Source: Polytrichum commune (lineage: Eukaryota; Streptophyta; Polytrichopsida; Polytrichales; Polytrichaceae). Taken from it: 64,000 nucleotides of DNA. The stretch lies in NCBI GenBank assembly GCA_950295325.1, contig OX485804.1, positions 30,194,001 through 30,258,000 on the forward strand, in the 5' to 3' direction. How positions within the stretch are numbered: the first letter of the stretch is position 1; every line of letters starts with the position of its first letter. The notes beneath the pieces were generated by a model. The model worked only from the letters and a program-made list of their open reading frames with translations. It was not told the DNA's origin and did no database searches. Of this stretch, positions 43,301 through 53,544 are shown piece by piece. The position numbers were made by a program, and so were the translations under genes.

Positions 43301-44199
43301 CAAAAATAAAAGAGCTTCAAACACTGGTAACGACCACATATAAACAAAAACTCTCAGACTATACCCAATCCCATCAAACAACAACATTGCCTACCAAACA
43401 TAAGGTTGCAGTTTTCATGTATCTTTGTTTCTATAATTTATAGTTGCAAGACATAAAATGCTGAACCAGGCGGGAGTTGTATCAATGTCAAATGAATCAT
43501 TAGGCAGATGTTGAGTTAGCACTGGAAATATATTAAACCTTGATCTGAAGGTGGTTTGTCTCTACACTAACTCAACATTAAACACTACTCACTTGCAATT
43601 TGAGATGCAGGGCAACAAACATTGCAACATAAAAGAGCTTCACACACTAGAGAACACCACTTACAAACAAAACTCTAGTGTTGAATTATGTATGAGTTCA
43701 AACAATGTCAAAGGAATCATTGGGCAGAAGACGTTGAGTTAGCACTGAGAAATATTAAACCCTGACCTGAAGTTACCAATTTGTCTCTACACTAACTCAA
43801 CATTAAACTTTGCTCACTTGCAACTTGAGATGCAGGGCACACACATTGCAACATTAAAAGACCACTTATAAACAACATCCTCGGACTATTGACAATATCA
43901 CCATAAGGTGCAGGAGCCTTGCCTTGGCTACGAAATTCAGACGCCCTCTGCCGCAGATCCGCGGCTACAATAGTGGCCGAGTGAGTACGGTGCTGGGAAA
44001 GGACAGCAAGGTTATGGAGATGTGCTACAGTGCGCGGTGTGTACTCGAATTCGGGGACTTCCTTTCCCACGGCTTCAAATGCCCCTTTCAGCCATGCCTT
44101 CACATCTGCCACATGCGATGCATCAAACACCCCATCCCCAGCACTCCCATTCCCATTTCCACTTTCCAATGTCGCAGCAGCACTACTTACACCAGCCAT
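40304..44199 (-). CDS. AUG1: AUGMIN complex subunit 1 (HAUS1 homologue, 6 exons)
   Basis: Exons in transcript order: 43923-44199, 42593-42725, 41717-41851, 41420-41543, 40917-41054, 40304-40414, giving 305 residues; Arabidopsis AUG1 is about 300. Conserved blocks recognised: KAWLKGAFEAVGKEVPEFEY (about 34-53), ARIREILE just after the first junction, LLDYTRKAI, LGYTREISH, and KPILDTLRSYQDLPP followed by DKALAGLAIEDK near the C-terminus. The protein is mostly coiled coil. Augmin recruits gamma-tubulin to existing microtubules so that new ones branch from them in spindle, phragmoplast and cortical arrays. Intron 1 has a GC donor (CAAG|gcaagg) and an ordinary AG acceptor. The start used is the first ATG of the frame at 44199; an upstream GTG is not used. 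Confidence 0.95.
42726..43922 (-). repeat. AUG1 intron 1: GC-AG intron built of tandem repeat units
   Basis: Three to four units share a GATGTTGAGTTAGCACTG word (near 42962, 43161, 43507 and 43733), then CTAACTCAACATTAAAC (near 43205, 43567 and 43792) and GATGCAGGGCA with ACATTGCAA. GTTGAGTTAG and CTAACTCAAC are reverse complements, so each unit can also fold on itself. The last unit reaches to within about 60 bases of the GC donor. Confidence 0.75.
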
Positions 44200-44258
44200 G
44201 TCCTCCTGATCCCTCACTGAACACTACAGCAGCTGCTGCAGAAGAAGAAGAAGCCAGT

Positions 44259-44860
44259 GATGAGGCCTAAGATTCCCAAAACCCAAATGTCGTTAACCCA
44301 AAAACCCCAAGTAAGGTGAGCTACTCGTCCCTTTCTTCCAAGCATCTTCCTACATCTCCATTTCAGATGCTCTCGTCAAATCCACCCTGCATTTGAATGA
44401 TGAGGCCTGACATTCCCTAAATCGAAATCTCTGCAAATGTAATTAACCCTCAAACCCCAAGCATCCGCGTTACCTAAGCAGGGTACCGCATCATCTTCCT
44501 TTCAGATTCTCTCTCCATCCACCCCGCTTCTAAATGATGAGGCCTGAACTTTCCTAACCCACAATCTCTGCAAATGCGGTTAACCCACAGACCCTAAGCA
44601 AAGGAGCTTCCTAGATCATCTTCCTTTCAGATGCTCTCTTCAAATCCACCCTGCATTTGAACGATGAGCCCTAGCAAGCATCTCCTAACCCCCACATCTC
44701 TTCAAACGTCGTTAATTCACAGACCCCAAGAATCTGAGCTACTCGCAATGAGCTAATCCGCCCTTTTCTTCCCAATGAGATATTCCTAAGTTACATCTTC
44801 CATTCAGCTGCTCTCTTTTTCAAGCTTCCATCCGCCCACCCTGCATTTGAAACTGTGCGC
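44259..44860. repeat. Minisatellite upstream of AUG1, units of about 127-190 bp
   Basis: The marker GATGAGGCCT/GATGAGCCCT occurs at 44259, 44399, 44536 and 44663. Each unit also has CATCTTCCTTTCAGATGCTC-like and CCACCCTGCATTTGAA words. The array begins about 60 bp upstream of the AUG1 start codon, so it occupies the leader or promoter of that gene. Confidence 0.8.
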
Positions 44861-45170
44861 TCCAGGATTCATCACCTTATTGCAGAAAGTACAATCACTT
44901 GCAGACTTGCAAAGATGTGAAGCAACCATATAGTAGATAGAGCACATTTCGTAAGTATAACTTAAATGTGACTGTGAATGCATCTAATAAAACAAAGTGT
45001 GAGCCATCAGTTAATAAGTCCTGTGAGAGATTGTGGGCTGAAGGCGAAGAGCGTCGCAATACACCGAGGAAGCTGCGCGGGAATGCAAACAGGCGCTCTT
45101 GGAGAAATAAAAAGAACAGAGTCATCCATCCATCCATCCACTTATTCTTTCATCCGTTTCAAGGTCCCAA

Positions 45171-46545
45171 GGCGCCGGTTTACACTATGGACCACGAACT
45201 CGGACCATGGAAGATGGCTTTTGTCAATGGTCCGATGGTCCGAGTTCATGGTCCAACTTCTTAAAAAATTAGTTTTGAAAGTCTTGGGCCCCTCATTTGG
45301 TCTAAACCGAATGTGGAACAAGAAGAATAACCATGCATCAGAAAGTGAATGTGATGATTTCTTTAATACATGTTCAAAAAGGACAGTGTTGAAAACAAAT
45401 CGAGTTTGATCATTCTCTTGTCTTTTCTTGGGTTTCACTTGTCTTCACTTCTTGTTAAACGTGTCGAAGATGTGGCTTGCAAATCTTCTCACAACAATTT
45501 TACAAGAAAAAATTAGCGATTTCATTTGTACATGTCACATGTAATTTACATGTCACATGTACCTTGTGTTGTCACTACACTAAATAGGATATTTAGTGTT
45601 TAATTATATTTGATGTTGTTACCACCGTACCTTGCTCAACACTAATTTTCAATTCTTTGATAATTAGTGTTAGAAGATTTGCTAGAAGATATGTTGGAAT
45701 CCTCCTTTTATCATTTAATGTTACTTACTTTCATAGGGTTATTGATAATTAATGTATGCGTTCGTATCTAGTGTATCACACACTAACTATCCTATTTAGT
45801 GTTGTGATGAACTATGCGAAAAAAAGTACTGCAATTGTTTTCCCATTGTGGTTCTTTTGACCACCTTGGTCTACAATCACTAAACGACTTTATATTTTCC
45901 TTTTTTGTTTTGCAACTGTGATTTTTAAAAGTTTTGGGACGTGTAATATACTGCTGGAAAGGTAATTTCAAGACCTTTCCAATGGTATACTACAAGCCCT
46001 CGGATTCCAAATATTTTAGTTGGTAGAAATTTACAGTCAAATTATTGAGTTCTAGATGTCCCACATTGTTTGATGAAACATGTGGGAGCAAGTTTAAGGG
46101 GTAGGGCATGGAATAAATGTTATGTCTCATGGGCTATGATATGATCTAGGTACATAGAGGGAGGACTTGCTTCTCAAGATTTAGTACATCATAAAGATGT
46201 TGAAAAGTATGCCCTTTGAGCCTTACCTAGTGGGAAGAGTTTTGTATTTAAAGCCCCCAAAAAACATTTCATTAAAAAAGTATTGTAATGGCATTTCTTT
46301 GCCATGGGACCTTGCCTTTTCCTACCATACCACCTCTCTTGCCTCTCACACTGCAAAACCCATTGGACCATGTCAATGTATTAATTAGGCCTTAAAATAC
46401 GTCTTTTGGGGACCTCGACCTACATGGTCACTTTGCCATTTTTTCCTTGGTGTAAACCGAAGTGGTCCCAAGACAAGTTCAATTCCCAATCATCGCTCTT
46501 ACAATGCCTTGGGACGACTTCTTGATCCATAGTGTAAACTGGCCC
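45171..46545. mobile_element. Harbinger-like element A, interrupted by about 0.8 kb
   Basis: The ends GGCGCCGGTTTACACTATGG and CCATAGTGTAAACTGGCCC form a terminal inverted repeat. The body at 45171-45425 and about 46240-46545 aligns with the reverse complement of element B (46616-47179). The intervening 45430-46235 has no counterpart in B and is a later insertion, with its own inverted-repeat piece (CACTAAATAGGATATTTAGTG at 45575 and a mirrored form near 45783-45805). A right-hand TAA follows the element; the left one is decayed. Confidence 0.65.
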
Positions 46546-46615
46546 TAAGTTAAGGTACTAAAGTAACACCTTCCTTTTTGGCGACACTTGTTTTTCATCC
46601 TTAAGCTATCAATAA

Positions 46616-47179
46616 GGGGTTGTTTACACCATGAACCATAAAGTCCTCCCAAGGCCCTTTAAAATTTGTGATTGGTTGTTGACTTTTTCCCAAAATCACT
46701 TCAGTTTACATCAAGGAAAAAAATGTTAGAGTGACCATGGAGTTCAAGGTCCCCAAAAGACACATTTTAAGGCCTACATTATCCACTGACATGGTCCAAC
46801 AGTTTTGTGGTGGGAGAAGCAAAAGAGGCGCTCCAGTAAAAAAAGGCAAGGGCTCATGGCAAAGAAATGTTGTTACAATAAATTTTCAATGAAATTTTTT
46901 TGGGGGGGAAGAGAAGATGAAAACAAGAGAATGGTCAAACCTTAATCTTTTTCAGAAGTGTCCTTTTTGGGCATATATTAAAAAAAATCAACACATTCAC
47001 TTTTTGGTGCATGGTCATTTCTCTTGGTCCACATTCAATTTACACCTAATGAGGGGCCCAAGGGTTTTGTAAATTGATTTTTTAAGAAATCGGATCATGG
47101 AAGTCGGACCATCAAGTTGGACCATGGAAATAGGCCATCTTCCTGGTCCAACTCCATGGTCCATGATGTAAACCGGCCC
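46616..47179. mobile_element. Harbinger-like element B, 564 bp, TAA target duplication
   Basis: Ends GGGGTTGTTTACACCATG and CATGATGTAAACCGGCCC, flanked by TAA at 46613-46615 and 47180-47182. A 3-bp TAA duplication with G-rich ends is typical of PIF/Harbinger (Tourist-like) elements. The flanks rejoin as ATCAATAAGTGAGTGCAA, and a related unoccupied site, ATCAACAAGTGAGTGCAA, is present at about 56260-56277. No transposase frame is present. Confidence 0.8.
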
Positions 47180-47182
47180 TAA

Positions 47183-50113
47183 GTGAGTGCAATAGTGCCA
47201 TCGAGTAAGTCGTTGCTAAAAGCAATTTGATCATATGCAATATTAAGTACAAAATCACACCACTTCGGTCATTCATAGTAGTGGTGTAAGAAGGATTGCA
47301 AGGACGTTTTAAGGAGACCACAAACTTTGGTCCATCACCATGGCTAATTTGAGATCTAGGTGCTCAACGAGATGGTGTAAGAAGTGATTCACAAAAGGGG
47401 GAAAACACCTTCATTTAATAGTAGAATCTCACCCATAATAAGATTGAATTTGTGGAGATTCTCACCTAGTGGAGAGTGAAAAGCTCAATTCTTGAAATGA
47501 CTTTACGAATTTATGTAGGTTGCAATTAATTTTATTTATCTTTGAATTTGTTGGGTTAAAAAAATTCAAAGTATTTTCTAATCTATAGATTTTTTTTTAA
47601 AGAAAAATACAAGCTATTTAACTTGCCTTACATAGCAAAAGTTTCTTACAACATCGTTTTAAGGCCTCGGTACTTAAAGTACATCAATATGTGCAATTAG
47701 GTTGTGTTCACACATAGGGTGCATCTTTACCCATGCAAATTGCCTCGGGTCAAAATCATATCACAAAGCTTATGACTTTGTTTATTCATTCATATAGCAA
47801 TTGTAGTAAACACAATGATTATTTTATTTTGCCATTGTGGTAGTAAATACTCAAAATAATGTGGAATGTCAATATATTATCATGGAGCAACCTAATTGCA
47901 CATAGCAATGTAGATGACAAAAATGTGGACCCCCCTTCATGTGGAAGTGTGTGTTGATCTCCCTTGGAAAACAAAATTCAACAATCATCATAATTGTAGG
48001 GGATAGTTGAGGTTTTCAAGAGGGGGACTTGACAACCTCTCTTTTCCACAAACCCAAAAATTGACTTTCAATTGAGTGGGAAAAACTTGATTTTCATAAA
48101 CATGTTGGTGTGGACCCCAATATTTGTTGTTTATTTTTATTTATTTATTATTTATTCCTTTCATGATGCCATATTCTCATTTTTCAAACCTTGCCCAAAG
48201 CTTTCTTGATTTTTGAATTAATTTCCATAATTCTAATACATCAAGGCATTAATTTCAATCAATCCAATCATGCAACATTCAAAATGGGTAAGTGTGAGGA
48301 TGGTCACACTCCAATTGGAATGTTGGACAACAAGGAAAATCTACCCTTTTGTATGTTAGCCCCCCTACTCCACATAGAAGTGCTTGGCAACCAAGATGCT
48401 TGAAATATTTGCAAAAGCCTTGTCGATATCAAAGAACTCTACCTATTTTGCTTCACCAAAACAATGAGGACATGGAAGTGTACCCTAAGTTAGAGTCCGG
48501 GGTAAATAATACAAGAAACTTAGACTCCAACACACCCCTTAAACACTTTTTGATGGACCTCTAAGTTTGGGCTCAAGATTGGACCCAAACTTGAGGTTAG
48601 GTTCCTCAAATTGGGTGGAATGTTTTTTGTTGAGTTGGGACTAACAAAATTTGATAGAAAAGTGACATCACATCAACATCACTTAATTCTCTTGTAATCA
48701 CTTAATCATGCCCTAACCGAGCCCTAGCGTAAACCCCTTTCGGGCCCATAATTCTACTCTCCACCAATAGGCTCACTTGATTTTGGAGTTTCTTCAAACC
48801 CTAAATTAAATCCACCTTGCGTTGAGAGCGCAAACTTGCAAATTTGAGAGTTTGATACTTCAAATTTGACAAGCTCTCATAGGAATCTCAAAAATCTCTC
48901 AGTGGCGGAAAATGAGACCATCCCACTTCACTTAACACTAGAGCTTGAGTGCTTGAATCAAGGAAGCTTGAACGGATGCAAAACCTACATGGCATAGATT
49001 GGATAATGCTTCATGGTATACTAAATTTAGCAATGGGGTCTTACATGAAACTTGGAGCCCATGACACTGCAAAATCTCGCAACTCTTGATTCAAGATCTC
49101 ACAATTTGTGTAGAAGGGCTCACATGCATACAATAGTAATGAAAGAGCATTCAGTTTGAGAGCCTGGTGGCGTATGTCTTGCACCACAATTGAAGTCATG
49201 TGACCACACCAATTCAATTTTAACTTTCCCTGGTACAGCCTTTGGATGAGTTTCAAAGACCCTCACAATTTCATGTCGCAAAACCTTGGCCATGGTGTAA
49301 AGTGGCCCTTACAGACCTTGGAGAGAATTTTGAATTCAACAATAAGAATCCTGAGTGCCCTGAACAACAGCTTCAATGTTCTCTTCCATCCCTGCCCACA
49401 ATTTGTTAGAGCTCTTGCCAGTGCTACACACAGAAAGGGAACATAGTCTCCTTGAGATCAGACCTGAAGGGCCAACAACATCACTGGGGCCGCTATTCAG
49501 TTCTTGTGTGTGTGGACACATGTAATTACAAAATTTTAGAATTTTACAGATTACCCAAATTACAAATGTACATCAGCCACTTAATAGGGTTCATGTTCAT
49601 GGACCTTTGGTGGATCTACAAGATTGGGAGAACCTGGAAACTAGAGACTTGTACAATATAGTTTATAAGATGCGAGAATGGTAGAAAAACAACACCCATA
49701 ACTACTTATACAATTAGAAAATGCACATTGAAGACAAGTCTGCTTATTCAACCCGAATCTTACTTGGTTTCCCTTGACGTACCAACGATGCCGTCGGTGC
49801 TGTTCGATGTCTCAGCACTCTTAGTTCAGGTAGAAGTTGATGTGGACGGCTAAACTTGCATGTACATGGCATTCCAATGTGACTTAAAAAAAGCTTCAGA
49901 GTTGCACATCATTTCAGCATTTTGAAGGTGTTTAGGGACTAGGCAACTAGACATAGCCATTTTGGTGGCCTCCCATTTGGACCCTCTGATTATGGAGATC
50001 AACGGTCTAGAATCACCACGGGGGAGGAAGAGGGTTATGTTATTGGGATGTCATCCTCTTCCCTGATCCCAGAACGCCATCTCATGAGCCCAATGGTTAT
50101 AAGCAGAAAAACT
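47183..50113. other. Intergenic, dispersed repeats, no gene seen
   Basis: About 47183-47540 continues the repeat into which element B is inserted; its homologue is 56205-56650. About 47640-47930 resembles 27700-27850. The remainder, 48.0-50.1 kb, has only short frames without domains. Confidence 0.5.
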
Positions 50114-52387
50114 TTAACATGTACCCGTTTCGCCCCCGAGCTTCCTGATTTCACGGTTCTCGAAAATGGAGACCTTCGCTTCACTCCCAGTCGCACCACC
50201 ACCACCACTCACAACCTTCTCAGCAATTACTCTCATCGCCTTTGCCACGGCGCTAATGCCACATGCAGCTCTTCCCCCCATGAGAATATTTAAGGGTTTA
50301 TGAATCACAAGCCCAATCGTTTCAGCAAACCTTGACTTCTCGCGCTTCTCGCCATCGTGTACTAAAAAACCGGGGCGGAAAATTGACAACGTTGTAAACC
50401 CTAGCTCTGTGAAATCCTTTTCAATAAGGCCTTTGGTTTTGAGGTACAACATTGAGGACGTTTGTGATGCTCCCCCACTCGACAACAAGAAAAAGTGAAG
50501 AGGTTTCGATGGGTTTGCATCTTTAAACAACTGGGCGACATGGAGCGGGATGTCGTGGTCAATTTTGATGAATTGCTCAGGACTTCCTGCGTCGGCACGT
50601 GTCGTTCCCATCGTGTTGAATCCCACATCCAAATTTTCAAGTAAAGCTTTGTGTTCATCAATTTTGTCAAAGTCCACAACATGTTGCTCAAGCTTCTCCT
50701 TGCCTGGACCCTCATATGCGACGACTCGCCTCCCGAGTGTCACGATTCGATTGAAGTGATTCGATTGCGCAAGCTCCGCCACGAGCTTCCGACCCACCAT
50801 CCCTGAAAGTTGCCAATTCCTCACATTCGAATCATATAAATGCATTAAGAAACTACATAACACCTATAGGTTCTTATATTACTACCAAGCAGTCAATGTC
50901 TACCAAAATCTTGAGCTAAGGAAAAATTGACCAAGGTAGATGTACCTAAAAGTGACAACACTAAAGAAATAAAAAGGTCACAATTCCCCTCTGCCCAATT
51001 CAGCACAATAATCTGGATACCTTTATTTGAGTGGTATGTGGTTAGATGGGGATCTAAGAACTGGCACCAAATAGAAATGTGTTTTAAAAGAGATTGGACT
51101 ACATGCTCAAAAAATACTAACCATTTGGAGCTCAATAATCAACATGATTAAGGGGACCTATGTGACGACTCAATGAGCAAGAGAATCTTCACTTTGATAA
51201 AGGAGATAAAATATTCATATGAGCTCCAAAATTACGAGGCAAATGACTCCTGACACGATCTGGATTTGCTAATCATCTTGCACTAATTGGGAATCACATC
51301 CTACACGATGTGGGTGCAGAGAGAAAAGTACTCATCTAAAACACGTATAACTTAATTGTCAGTCTGCTTGCAATAATACGGACTCAATTGTCTATAAGTG
51401 AGTGGTTCCTGAACAATTAAAAGTCCTGGAGCGTGTCCCATGCATAAGAAGGTATATGGTCACTCTTCTTAATTGAGAACCTATACATGAGTGGTATATG
51501 GCAAGGTCTCTAGTAACGAATGGACAAGAACAGCACACACATTATGACGAAATTGGACTATGTGCTCACAATAAAGTAATGCAGGTGTCATTCAGTTAGT
51601 TTTTGGCTTGTTCTCCATCTTCTATTGATTGGATTTGCATCTTCAGATTTGTGTTGCATTATCAAATCTATGATGAAACATCAATAAAAACCATCTTAAA
51701 AATTGGACCACCCCTTATTTAGTTATGGCTACCAAAAGTGCATGCTTCTTGATTCCTTCACTGATTACATACATAGGTCCTCCCAACTGTGTTTGCTATT
51801 TGGTGCGGAATAGTTGATTAAAATTTGAAGATGTAGTCCAATCTCTTCAAACATGTGCCCTTATGGTGTTTGTTCTTTGATCCTGAACTAAACACAGACC
51901 AATCAAATACCAGTGTCCGATTAGGAATAGTAGCCGACTAACACCCGCATACCTTATAGACACCATTCTAGGCTCAATTCTAGGTTCAATTGCTAACACA
52001 ATTGAGAAGGCCTACGTGATCGTCTACAGATAAATCTTCACTTTGACCTCCTCTATTTTTTGCTCCTCAAATCTGATTCTGAAACTTACTATGACAATCT
52101 TCACAATTCACAAGTGCTAACCGAATGCGACAGATATCCAATCCCCTCCAAAACTTAGGGTTCAAACACATAATCAGGTCATATTCTTCGGAGGAAAGAG
52201 ACTTGATTCAGCAAAAGGGACTCAGTTGAAAAATCAGATGGATTATAAAGTCCTAATGAGGCTCAGCTATTCAGCTCAATAAAAAATAAAAATAAAAATG
52301 ACATAAATTGGAAGAGCAGTGAAGTGTAAAGGCCGTACCAGTGCCACCGATGATGAAGGCAGCCATGGAGTCTTCCGATGAAGTCAT
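50114..52387 (-). CDS. TIP30/HTATIP2-like NAD(P)-binding oxidoreductase (2 exons)
   Basis: Exon 1 is 52339-52387 and exon 2 is 50114-50802, joined GGCACTG|gtacgg and ttcag|GGATGG, giving 245 residues (human HTATIP2 is 242). The dinucleotide-binding loop GGTGMVG (14-20) is created across the splice junction after the beta strand AAFII. Further SDR features are LLSSGG (122-127) and the catalytic pair Tyr136-x3-Lys140 in YLKTK. The protein is an atypical short-chain dehydrogenase/reductase binding NADP(H); the substrate in plants is not known to me. Exon 1 also contains an in-frame second Met (8) right before the Rossmann strand, so either Met could start. The intron (50803-52338) is filled by dispersed repeats. 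Confidence 0.92.
50905..52140. repeat. Dispersed repeats in the TIP30-like intron
   Basis: About 50920-51350 is a copy of the repeat at 35640-36150 (shared AGAGATTGGACTACATGCTC, then CAACATGATTA and AATCTTCACTTTGATAAAG). About 51800-51905 carries the GATTGGACTACAT block in the opposite orientation, and 52010-52045 repeats the AATCTTCACTTTGA block in the same orientation. The intron is thus made of partial copies in mixed orientation. Confidence 0.55.
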
Positions 52388-53386
52388 CTGCGGTCACCTG
52401 ATACTTTTAAAGAACAAAACCAAACTGTTTATGTCAACGCTGGAATCCCCCTCAAAACCAACAGAATCACCAAACCTTACAAACAAAACATTATCCCCCG
52501 AGTGACCCAAAACTCCACGACGTCTCTTCTCCACTCCTCTGTAACTTAGACACAAATTCTGTGACCTAATTCAATGTTGATGATGATGAGACAAATTGCA
52601 AATACTAACTAACTTACTCACCAGGGCCTAAAACAGAATCGCAGAATTTGAAGTAGAGGTGACGATATTCTTGACCAAAAACACAGGGTAAGTACAGATC
52701 TGTAAGAAATCCAAACTTCCGCTCAGTGAACGCAAGATTCAACGAGGCCTTCTTTCTTGTCTTCCCTTCTTGGGTGACTGTGCGGAGTTGCTGACTGTGC
52801 GGAGTTGCACGTGTGTGTGCATCCCGGAAAGTGGGAGAGGAATTGGACCTGAGGGTAATTTTGGGATTCCAACCCTTTGGGAAAAACCCAACTTTTTCCA
52901 GCCGATGCATTGGGTTTTTGGTTTCAATGAAAAAAAAACCCGATTTCTGCAAATAAAACCATGGTTTTATTTTGGCACTTGGCAATCAGCACCATCATTG
53001 GCGAACGTTGGGCCCCCTGACCTATAATCTCAACTCATTTGTAGTAAAACCGAATAAAGCATGATTTTGCTGGACCTCAGATGATTGGGTTTTTTTTTTT
53101 TAAAACTATGAAAAACCCAACTCTAAAAAAAACCGCGTGGTTCCAGCCTTGCCTCCTACAAATGAATAAGTGGGACCTCTTTCCGTGCATTAATCAGGGT
53201 GCCAACGTGAGTGGACATTGGGGTCCAATGTTCTGATTGGTCGGGGTGGGGTTGTTGGTTTCTAAAGTAGATAGGGTGACGTGGCTAGGCGGGGACTTGG
53301 CATTCGAGAATGGAAACCGCTGTTGCAAGGAAGCAGTGCAGGCAGGAGACGGTTGGATTATGAGTTTGCATACTCTAGGCAGTAGT
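52388..53386. other. Upstream of the TIP30-like gene, no gene seen
   Basis: Contains a direct duplication GACTGTGCGGAGTTGC (52776-52808), immediately followed by CACGTG (G-box core) near 52808-52813, about 420 bp upstream of the TIP30-like start. An A/T-run-rich stretch at 52855-53140 has several GGGTTTTT/AAAAACCC inverted words and may be a decayed transposon. Confidence 0.45.
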
Positions 53387-53544
53387 CATAACATTACTCA
53401 ACGCCCACTTCTCGTTCAATGGCCCCCCTGAATATAACAATCGAATGCTCGGAAAGTTGAGTCTCTGTGCTTAGCTTTATGTGCATCCGATTGTTATATT
53501 ATGGGGGTCCACTGAATGAGAAGTGAGCATTGAGTAATGCTATG
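53387..53544. mobile_element. MITE, CATAACATTACTC family, copy 2
   Basis: Left arm CATAACATTACTCAACGCCC and right arm ending GAGTAATGCTATG pair over about 60 bases. ATATAACAATCG(A/G)ATGC is shared between the left arm and the reverse complement of the right arm. It has the same architecture as 28913-29067. Better preserved than copy 1, so probably a younger insertion. Confidence 0.8.

Noticed and set aside
44200-44217. Upstream in-frame extension of AUG1
   Set aside because: It would need a GTG start; the ATG at 44199 gives the expected family length.
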